64,000 nt of DNA from Rubrivivax sp. (lineage in GTDB: Bacteria; Pseudomonadota; Gammaproteobacteria; Burkholderiales; Burkholderiaceae_C): positions 1 to 64,000 of the forward strand of contig JALHMT010000013.1 in the NCBI GenBank assembly GCA_022843905.1, in the 5' to 3' direction. Positions 1 through 9,000 of the stretch are shown here, piece after piece (the first letter of the stretch is position 1; each line of letters begins with the position of its first letter). The notes below the pieces were generated by a model. It saw only the letters and a program-made list of their open reading frames with translations, did no database searches and was not told the DNA's origin. Position numbers and translations under genes: made by a program.

Positions 1-704
1 CAGCGCTGCAGGTGCTGGCCGGTCAGGCGCCGCGGCCGCTGGTGTCTGCTGCGGCCGTGCCGCGCCTGCCGCGTGCTGCAGCGCTGGCGCCCAGCACGCC
101 GGCCCGACTGCTGGGCGCGCGGCCCGATCTGCGTGCCGCAGCGCGGGCCGTCCAGGCCGCCGGTGCCGACATCGGCATCGCGGCCGATGCACTGTCGCCG
201 CGCCTGCGCCTGCCCGGGGCTCTGGTCTTCGGCCTGGCCGGCGGCGGCGGCGCGGTGGAGCTGATCACCGCGTCGCTGGCTGCGCTGCTGAACTGGCCGC
301 TGGCCGATGGCGGCGCGGCGCGGGCCGGCGTGGCCGGGGCCCAGGCGCGCTGGCGCGAAGCCGCTGCGCTCTACCGTGACGCCGCGCTGGCAGCCCTGGC
401 TGAAGCCGAAGCCGCGCTGGCCGACGCCACCGCAGCCGCGGCGAGGCAAGAGGCCCTGCAGCGCGCCGAATCGGCCGCCGACGCCGCACTGGACGACGCG
501 CGCGTGCTCTATGGCGCCGGGCTGGTCGGTTCACTGGACGTCGTCGACGCGCAGCGCAGCCTGGTCAGCGCGCGCCGCACGCGGCTGGTGGCCGAAGCCG
601 ACGGCGCGCTGGCCAGCGTGGCCTGGTACCGGGCGCTGGGTTGGGGGCCGGAAGGGCCGGCAGGCGGCGTCGACGCCCTGGCTCCTACGGCAGCCACACC
701 TTGA
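1..704 (+). CDS. Outer-membrane efflux protein, NodT/TolC family (3' part)
   Basis: The reading frame is open from the window edge, so the start lies outside. The visible C-terminal part of about 234 residues has the family hallmark LLGARPDLRAAARAVQAAGADIG, then a long Ala/Glu-rich alpha-helical stretch and the repeat-like segment LVGSLDVVDAQRSLVSARR. These match the second half of outer-membrane channel proteins of RND tripartite exporters. Such proteins form a trimeric beta-barrel with a periplasmic alpha tunnel and work with an inner-membrane pump and adaptor, which would lie upstream. The product is extremely Ala-rich. Its 3' end overlaps the convergent rhodanese gene by 20 bp. Family call is fairly sure; substrate unknown. 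Confidence 0.8.
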   Translation, partial: ALQVLAGQAPRPLVSAAAVPRLPRAAALAPSTPARLLGARPDLRAAARAVQAAGADIGIAADALSPRLRLPGALVFGLAGGGGAVELITASLAALLNWPLADGGAARAGVAGAQARWREAAALYRDAALAALAEAEAALADATAAAARQEALQRAESAADAALDDARVLYGAGLVGSLDVVDAQRSLVSARRTRLVAEADGALASVAWYRALGWGPEGPAGGVDALAPTAATP

Positions 705-2367
705 TGTCGGCGAAGCCCATCATCCTGAAGAGCACGTAGTTCACCGCCGCGGCGCCGGGCACGTCGGCGAACAACACGAGCCGCGCATAACGCGGCACGC
801 CGGCCTTGGACAGCAGGGTCCAGAGGTCCTTGGCGGCCTTGGGCTTGCCTCCCGCGTCCAGCAGTTGCGTGTAGGGAAGATGGATCGTGCGGCCCGCGGG
901 CGCCCGTGTCGGTGCCTGGGCACCCGAGGCGATGAAGACGGTGGGGAAGAGGCCTGCGCTCTGGTGCGGGTCGGACAGCAGGACGCCGTGGCGTTCGCCG
1001 CTGCGCGTCGTGGCAGCGTTCGGCGGGGCGGCAGGGGCCGCCGGGGCTGAAGGGGCCGAAGGGGCTGAACGGGCGGCAGAGGTGGTGGCCGCCGGGCGCG
1101 CCACGTCCCCGCCCTGGTCGATCCAGCGATCCAGGCTGTCGAGGTGGATGGAGACCTTTTGCTGACCCGCCTGTTCGAGCATCAGGAAGGCCAGCGCCGA
1201 GCTTTCGTTCAGCCCGCCTTCCGACAGCACCACGGCTTCGTGCGAACGGTCCAGTCCGGCCTGGCCGAGTGCGGCCGCCAGGGCTTCGGGGCGGCGCAGG
1301 TTCGCCTTGAAGACGTCGCCCGGCACGTTCACGGCCAGCGGCACGTGGCCCAGCCCGAAGGCCTCGGCCGGCCGCACGTCCACGGCCGTCACCTGCGACA
1401 GGCCGAACCGTTTCAGCATCGGGCTGCCCCAGGCCTTCAGCCAGTCGGTGTCGCGCACCAGGTGGGGCGCGCCGTAGGTCCACACCGGCAGGTCGCGCGG
1501 GTCCTGCAGCCAGCCGCGCTGCGACTCGACGAACAGCTTCACCTTCGGGTAGCCCAGCATGTACTTGAGCGCGAAGAAGGGCACCGCCGCCGCGCCGCCA
1601 CCACCGCAGTAGGTCAGCACCTGCTGCTCGCGCCGTATGCCCAGGTGGTCCAGCATGCGCTGCATCTCGGCGGGCGACTTGAAGGTCTTGTCCTCGTTGA
1701 AGAAGTCGTCCGACGGCATCAGCGTGGCATGCGGCACGTGGCCGGCGCGGCCGAAGAAGCTGGCGCCGCCGTAGAAGTACTCGGGATCCAGGGCTTCGAG
1801 CAGGACGTTGGCGTGCGGGTCGGCCGTGGCGGCCAGGAACTCGGGCAGCCGCACGCGGGTGTCGGGCGCCGGGACGCCGACCCGAAGCGTGCCCGGCGGG
1901 CGTGCGGGCGAGACCTGGTCGGTCACAGCTCCGCCACGCGCCGTCCAGCGCGCCATGCCGCCGTCCAGGATGTACAGGCTGTCTGCCGGCAGGCCCGCCT
2001 GCAACAGGTCCCAGAACAGCCGTGTGGCACCGTAGCTGCCGCCTTCGTCGACGATGACGATGTGCATGCCCGGGCTCGCGCCCAGGCTGCGCAACCGGCT
2101 CTCCATCTGCGCCGCTGTCACTTCACGCGGTCCGAAGGTGAACAGGCCCGCGGGCTGCGAGCCGGGGATGCGCTGCCGCGGCCGCGCCGATGGCGTCGAA
2201 GCGTCCAGCACCAGCACGTCGTCGCGCGACAGGTGGCGCTGCAACCACTCCACGCTGGCCAGCCGGCCGCGCAGTCCGTCGGCATCCGGCCCGGCGGCGC
2301 GCGAGGCCCCCGCCCAGGGCAGCAGCGCCGCCAACACCAGCCACCAGAAGCTCTTCGTCAGACCCAT
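685..2367 (-). CDS. Exported multidomain rhodanese-like sulfurtransferase
   Basis: The ATG at 2367 is chosen over the longer open frame because it follows a GGGGGAA ribosome site and begins a signal peptide (MGLTKSFWWLVLAALLPWAGASRAA). The 560-residue product contains four rhodanese-like segments at roughly 40-155, 170-295, 300-425 and, after a Pro/Ala-rich linker, 465-560. Only the second has a cysteine active loop (YCGGGGAA). The first has VDEGGSYGA and the third LSEGGLNESS, where Cys is replaced. A periplasmic sulfur-transfer or persulfide-handling role is inferred from the family. It stands alone between unrelated genes, convergent with the efflux gene. Confidence 0.8.
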   Translation of the reverse strand: MGLTKSFWWLVLAALLPWAGASRAAGPDADGLRGRLASVEWLQRHLSRDDVLVLDASTPSARPRQRIPGSQPAGLFTFGPREVTAAQMESRLRSLGASPGMHIVIVDEGGSYGATRLFWDLLQAGLPADSLYILDGGMARWTARGGAVTDQVSPARPPGTLRVGVPAPDTRVRLPEFLAATADPHANVLLEALDPEYFYGGASFFGRAGHVPHATLMPSDDFFNEDKTFKSPAEMQRMLDHLGIRREQQVLTYCGGGGAAAVPFFALKYMLGYPKVKLFVESQRGWLQDPRDLPVWTYGAPHLVRDTDWLKAWGSPMLKRFGLSQVTAVDVRPAEAFGLGHVPLAVNVPGDVFKANLRRPEALAAALGQAGLDRSHEAVVLSEGGLNESSALAFLMLEQAGQQKVSIHLDSLDRWIDQGGDVARPAATTSAARSAPSAPSAPAAPAAPPNAATTRSGERHGVLLSDPHQSAGLFPTVFIASGAQAPTRAPAGRTIHLPYTQLLDAGGKPKAAKDLWTLLSKAGVPRYARLVLFADVPGAAAVNYVLFRMMGFADIKVWLP

Positions 2368-2811
2368 CACGTTCCCCCGGTCTCGGACTCTCGTCGACCG
2401 GCGGCAATCTAGCGTCGGGGCGGGACGTGTGCGAGAGCCGCGCGATGAACTGCAGATTGGCGGGGGCAGACGGCTGGGCGCCATCGGTAAGTTTGACCGG
2501 GCAACCAGTTTGCCGATTGGGGCGAGGCCCAGGCAGAGCGACCCCTCCGCGCTGCCGGGGCGGGCCGATGCGCGGGCAGTGGCCTGGCAGGCGCGGCGCC
2601 GCGCCCTGCCTGCGGGGCGGAACCCCGCCGCATCGTTTTGCTGACCGAACCGGATCATCGCCATGCAACGCCTCTCACATCTTCTCTCTTCGGCTTTCCG
2701 GGGCCGCCTACCGGCCGCACGGGTGCCGGTGACCTGCCCGGACGGCAGCAGAAGCGCGCCGGGCCGGTCCCCAGCGCGAATCGCGCAGCGCGCAGCGCGG
2801 AGGGTGGTCCA
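2368..2811. other. Intergenic region of 444 bp between divergent genes
   Basis: This stretch separates the rhodanese gene (-) from the small membrane protein (+), so both promoters should lie here. The ORF track extends both genes through it, but that part of each frame is low-complexity Arg/Pro/Ala sequence without family features. An AGTTTG direct repeat is visible near 2490-2515, but no convincing -10/-35 pair, terminator or RNA gene was found. Confidence 0.5.
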
Positions 2812-3060
2812 GTGAGCAGCCCTGCGATGGATCAACGGCCGGGCTGGGAGACCTCGTCCTACGGTCATGGCACCGACACCACGCCGATGCAGCTCACGGC
2901 ACTGGGCGAGCACCTGACGCACTGCTCCCGTCCCGACCGCACCCTGGATGTCCTGCTCGCAGGCGGCGACGCGTTACGGTGCTTCGTGCTGGGCCGGCTG
3001 GTGACCTCGGTGACTCTGCTCGGGGCCGTCGTGGGTCTCGGGTGGCTGATCTGGTCCTGA
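2812..3060 (+). CDS. Small protein with C-terminal membrane segment
   Basis: The GTG at 2812 is preferred to the ORF-track start at 2638 because GGAGGG lies about nine bases upstream. The 82-residue product has a polar N-terminal half and one C-terminal hydrophobic helix (LVTSVTLLGAVVGLGWLIW) ending at the stop, giving a tail-anchored look. The stop is four bases before the GTG of the cyclic glucan synthase, so the two are almost certainly co-transcribed. No family was recognised. A role alongside the glucan synthase at the inner membrane is inferred from context only. Confidence 0.55.
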   Translation: MSSPAMDQRPGWETSSYGHGTDTTPMQLTALGEHLTHCSRPDRTLDVLLAGGDALRCFVLGRLVTSVTLLGAVVGLGWLIWS

Positions 3061-3064
3061 GCGC

Positions 3065-6000
3065 GTGAGCCTGCGGGCCTGGGAGCGCCTGATCCCCGAG
3101 GCGCCGAAGGCGCTGCTGCAACTGCTGGACGTCGCCGCCGGCCCCTTGCTGGTGCCGGTGCGCTCGGAGATCTTCGGCCCGCAGCGCTTCGCGCAGCATG
3201 GGCGCAGCCTGGGCATGACGCACGACGCGCGCCGGCCCGGGCGCGGCAGTGCCAGCTTCTTTCCGCGTCTGCGCGGCAACGTCCGCATGCTTCGCCATGC
3301 GCATCGGGTCATCGCCGACCAGGGCGCGGCGGGGCACGAGCTCAGCCCGGCGGCGCTGTGGCTGCTGGACAACTTCCACCTCATCGAGGCGCAGCTGCAG
3401 GCCATCCACGAAGGCCTGCCGCGAAGCTTCTTCCGCGCGTTGCCGGTGCTCTACGACGAGCCGCTGGCTGGCCTGCCGCGCATCTACGGCGTGGCCTGGG
3501 CTTTCGTGGCGCACACCGACAGCGGCTTCGACGAGGAACTTCTGCTGCACTTCCTGGACGCCTACCAGGAGACGCGCCCGCTCAAGCTCAGCGAGATGTG
3601 GGCACTGCCCACGACGCTGCGCGTGGTCCTGGTGGAGAACCTGCGCCGGCTGGCCGAACGGCTGGCCACGCACAAGGCCGCACGCGAGGTGGCCAACCTG
3701 TGCTGCGACCGCATCGAGGGCGTCACGCTGCCGACCCTGCAGGACATGCTGGCACTGACCGAGCAGCGCGGCTGCAGCACGGCCTTCCTGGCACAGATGG
3801 GCCAGCGACTGCTCGACCGCGCGCACGGCATGAGCGAACGCGTGCCGGCGCCTCTGCGGCAGTGGCTGCTGGAAGTGCTGCCCAACCTGGCGGCCGTGCA
3901 GGCCCAGCAGAGCGTGGAGCAGACCGCCGACAACCTGAGCGTCAGCAATGCCGTGGCCTCGCTGCGCGCCATCGGTGACGCCGACTGGCTGGACATCGTC
4001 GACCGCACCAGCCTGCTGATGCGGCTGATGCACGGCTCGCCGCTGTTCGCCGCCGAGCACCATGCCACGCGCGACCGCACCTTGCACGCCATCGAACGCC
4101 TGTCGCGCCGCAGCGGCCGCAGCGAGCTGGCGGTGGGCCAGGCGCTGCTGGGTCTGATGCAGGACGCGACCACCGACGATGCGGCGATGGCGGGTCACTG
4201 GCTGGAAGGCCCGGGCCGACACGAGCTGCAGCAAAGGCTCGACCTGCACAGCGTCTGGCGCGATCTCTGGCACCGGGCGCGGCCGCACGTCGTGCTGCCG
4301 CTGTACCTGACCATCGTCGCGCTGGGCAGCTGGGCACTGATGTCCGCCGTGCTGCAGGCCGCGCCGGGGGGGGCGCCCTTGCCGCTGCCGGTGATGGTGG
4401 CGGCACTCGTGATGGCGGCCTGGCCTGCGTCGGAAGTGGTCATCGCCCTGCTCAACCGGCTGGTCAGCGAGTCCACCACGCCACGCCACCTGCCGCGCCT
4501 GGCCTTGCTGGACGGCATTGCGCCCGAGCATCGCGTGATGGTGGTGATCCCCGGCATGCTGAGTGGCGCCGAAACCATCGACGAGCTCGTGCACCGGCTC
4601 CATCTGCACGCCCTGGCCAACCCCGAGCCGCATGCGCAGTTTGCGCTGCTCACCGACTGGCGCGACGCCGACGCCGAAAGTGCCGACGACGACGAGCCGC
4701 TGCTGGCACGCGCCGTGCAGGGCCTGCAGGCGCTGAACGCGCTGTACGCCGATGCGGCGGCTGTCCCTCCGGCCGGCCCCTCGGCCACGGTGGCCGGCGC
4801 CCCGCGCTTCGTGCTGCTGCACCGCCGCCGCAGCTTCAGCAGGAGCGAAGGGCGCTGGATCGGCTGGGAGCGCAAGCGCGGCAAGCTCGAACAGCTGGTG
4901 ACCGCGCTGGCGGCCACCCTGGACGGCGATGCCTCGGCAGCACGCGAGGCGGCCGGCGCCTTCGTCGACCTCGGGCCGCTGTCGACCTTGGCCGCCGGCA
5001 CGCGCTACGTGGTCACCCTGGACAGCGATACGCAGCTGCCGCCGGGCCGCCTGCGGGAACTGGTGGGTGTGGCCGCGCACCCTGCCAACCGCCCGCGGCT
5101 GAACGCCGAAGGCACGCGCGTGGTGGCCGGCTGCGGCATCCTGCAACCGCGCCTGGTGACACCGTTGCCGGCGCCGTCCGATGACACCTTCTTTCACCGC
5201 CTGTTCGCCGGCCAGTGCGGCATCGACCCCTACAGCGCCGCCAGCTCCGAGGTCTACCAGGACGTCTTCGACGAAGGGACGTTCTCCGGCAAGGGCCTGC
5301 TGGACGTTCAGGCCGTGCATGCGGTGCTCTGCGGCAGGCTGCCCGAAGGCCAGGTGCTCAGCCACGACCTGCTGGAAGGCTCGCTGGCGCGCTGTGCCGC
5401 GGTGACCGACATCACGCTGATCGAGGACGCCCCCTTCCACGCCGAGGTGGCGGCCTCGCGCGTGCACCGCTGGACGCGTGGTGACTGGCAGCTGCTGCCC
5501 CTGCTGCTGCGCTCGCTGCTGCAGCCGAGCCGCTGGCCGCTGCGCGCCGTGAACCGCTGGAAGATGGCCGACAACCTGCGCCGATCGATGGTGCCCCCGG
5601 TGTCGCTGGCCCTGCTGGTGCTGGCCCTGTCAGGCTTCGGCCCATCGCCCCTCGCGGTGCTGCTGCTGGTGTGGGCAGCCTTCGGTGCCGGCGGCCTGAT
5701 GGGCGCACTGGCCGGACTGGTGCCCAGCCGGGTGGCGGTGGCGCACCAGCACTTCTACCGGTTGGCCGGGCAGGACCTGATGCGCGCGCTGGGCGGCGGT
5801 GCATGGCACCTGGCCATGCTGCTGCAGCACGCGCTGCTGGCGGTGGACGCCATCGTGCGCGCGCTCTACCGCGTGGCCATCAGCAGGCGTCACCTGCTGC
5901 AATGGACCACCGCCGCCTCGGCGCAGGCTTCAGCCAGCGGCGACCTGTCGACGGCGCTGCGCCGCCACTGGAGCGTGCCGCTGGTTGCCGGCGCCATCGG

Positions 6001-9000
6001 CGCGGGCTTGTGGGCGGCGGGCACGCCCTGGCCGCTGGCCAGCGGCCTGCTGTGCCTGCTGTGGGGCGCGGCGCCGCTGTGGAGCTGGATGGTCAGCCGC
6101 ACCGGCATCACCAGGCAGCCGCAGGACTGTCCGCCGCAGGACGCGGGCTACCTGCTCGAAGTGGCTCGCGACACCTGGCGCTTCTTCGAACGCACGGTGA
6201 GCGTCGACGACCGCCACCTGCCGCCGGACAACCTGCAGACGCTGCCGCACGAGATGCTGGCGCACCGCACCTCGCCCACCAACATCGGCCTGTACCTGCT
6301 CAGCGTGGCCTGCGCGCGGCAGTTCGGCTGGATCGACACCCCGCAGATGGTGCAACGCCTGGCGGCGACGCTGGACACGCTGGAGGCCCTGCCGCGCCAC
6401 CGTGGGCATTTCTACAACTGGTACGACACGCAGACCGGCCAGCCGCTGCTGCCGATGTATGTCTCCACGGTGGACAGCGGCAACCTCAGCGGCCATCTGC
6501 TGACCGTGGCGCAGGCCTGCCTGGAGCTGGCGCGCCCGGGGTCTGCGGGGATCGGCTCGAAAGTGACGCCGGCAGCACCTGCGCACGCCAGCGCCGCCGC
6601 CGAAGGGGCGTGCTCGCTGCGCCTGCTGGCCCGGCGCTGCGAGACGCTGGCCTGGGCGCCCGACTTCGCCTTCCTGTACCACCCGCGGCGGCACCTGCTG
6701 CACATCGGTTACCGCGTGGCCGAGCAGCAGCTGGACGGCAGCTTCTACGACCTGCTGGCCTCGGAGTCCCGCCTGACCAGCCTGCTGGCCATCGCCAAGG
6801 GCGACGTGCCGGTGCGCCACTGGGCGGCCCTCGGCCGGCCCTTCTATGCCGTGGGCGGTTCGGCAGCGCTTCGCTCGTGGTCGGGATCGATGTTCGAGTA
6901 CCTGATGCCCACGCTGGTGCTGGCCGAGCCGCACGGCAGCGTGCTGCGCGAGGCCGGCTGTGCGGCGGTGGGCGAGCAGAAGGCCTTCGCGCGCGCGCAG
7001 GGCGTGCCCTGGGGCATCTCGGAGTCGGCCTATGCGGGCGCCGACCACACGCTGGCCTACCAGTACGCGCCGCAGGGAGTGCCGCGGCTGGCGCTGCGCC
7101 GCACACCGCCCGACGAACTGGTGGTCGCGCCCTACGCCACCGCGCTGGCTGCACAGCTGGTGCCGCACCGGGCGCGCCGGAATCTCGAGGCCCTGCAGGC
7201 CCTGGGCGCGCGCGGCGATCTGGGCTTCATCGAGGCGCTGGACTTCACGCCCTCGCGCCAGGCCGGCAGCGAAAAGGTGACGCCCGTTCAGACCTTCATG
7301 GCGCATCACCAGGGCATGAGCATCGTGGCGCTGGCCAACGTGCTGCTGGACGGCGCGCCGCGGCGCTGGGGCATGGCCAATCCCCACATCGAGGCGGTGT
7401 CCTCGCTGCTGCACGAGCGGGCCCCGCGCGAGGTCTCGCGGCTGTATGCGCCGCAGGCCGTGGCCGCGTCCATCGTGGCGCGACGCAAGATGCCGGCGCG
7501 GCTGCGCGAGGTGCGGCCGGGGCAGCACGCCATCGAGCCCACGCAGCTGCTGTCCAACGGCCGCTACAGCGTCTCGCTGCGCGCCAACGGCGCCGGCCAC
7601 AGCCGCTGGGACGGCAGCGACATCACGCGCCGCCGCGACGACGCGCTGCGCGACGGTTGCGGCAGCTTCTTCTGGCTGCGGCGTGAGGGCGGGGCGGCGC
7701 CGGTGTCGCTGACGCAGCACCCGGCACCCGATCCGGCGGCCGACTACGCCAGCGTCTTCCATCCCGACCGCGTGTGCTTCGACACGCGCTGGAGCGACCT
7801 GCAGACCCATGTCACGGTGTGGGTGAGCCCCGAGGACGACATCGAGTTCCGCCAGGTCGAGCTGCACAACCTGGGCGCGCAGACCTTGAGCCTGGAACTG
7901 GTCTCGGCCTTCGAGGTGACCCTGGCCGACCCGCGTGCCGACGAGGCGCATCCGGCCTTCGGCAACCTCTTCGTGAAGGCCCGCGCGCAGACCGAGCCGC
8001 GGGCGCTGGTCTTCGAGCGCCGCCCCCGCCTGGCCACCGAGCAAGGCCTGCACATGGCGCACTTCCTGGCCGAGAGCCAGCCGGTGGTGGAGACGCTGCG
8101 GTGCCAGACCGACCGCCAGGCCTGGCTGGGGCGCAACCGCGCGCCCTGGGCGCCTCGTGCCGGTCTGCTGCCCTGGCCCCTGGAAGCCAATCCCGACGCC
8201 GGCGTCGCGCTGGACACCGGCCTGGATCCGATGTGCGCTCTGGCGGCCTCGCTGCAGCTGGCACCCGGCGCCAAGGCCCGGTTGACCTTCGCCACTGCCG
8301 CCTCGCGGGACGATGCCACGCTGCAGGCCGTGCTCGACAAGTACCGCCAGCACGCCCAGGTGGAGCGCGCGTCGCTGATGTCGTCGACGCTGACCAGCAT
8401 CCGCCTGCGGGACCTCGGCATGGGAGCCCACACCAGCGTCACGCTGCAGACGCTGAACACGGCGCTGCTGCTGACCCTGACGCGGCCCCAGGCCGAGCGC
8501 CGCTCCCCGGCCGTCTGCGACCGGCGCCTGCTGTGGCGCTTCGGCATCTCGGGCGAGAGGCCGCTGGTGCTGGTGTCGGCCGCGGCGCTGCCGGGCCTGG
8601 GCCTGGTGCGTTCGCTGACGCAGGCGCTCACGCTGTGGGCCTGGGGCGGCGTCTCGGTCGACCTGGTGGTGGTGAACGCCGAGCCGGCGTCCTACCTGAT
8701 GCCCCTGCAGCGCGAGCTGGGCGCGCTGCGCGACCGCCACGATGCGGACGCGCCTGCCCGCGCCGGCCAGACCGTCACCGGCTGGCACCTGCTGCGGGCC
8801 GAGGACCTCTCGGCCGACGAACTGTCCACGCTGCAGACGGTGGCGCGGCTGCGCCTGCTGGCCGACGGGCGGTCGCTGGCCCACCACCTCAACGAATGGG
8901 CCAATGTGCATGAAGACGCCCTGGGGGCGCGCCAGGCCTCGGCCCATGTGCCGCTGGCGGCCGCGGCGAAGGGCGGCGAAGAGGCGGCGGTGTCTCAGGG

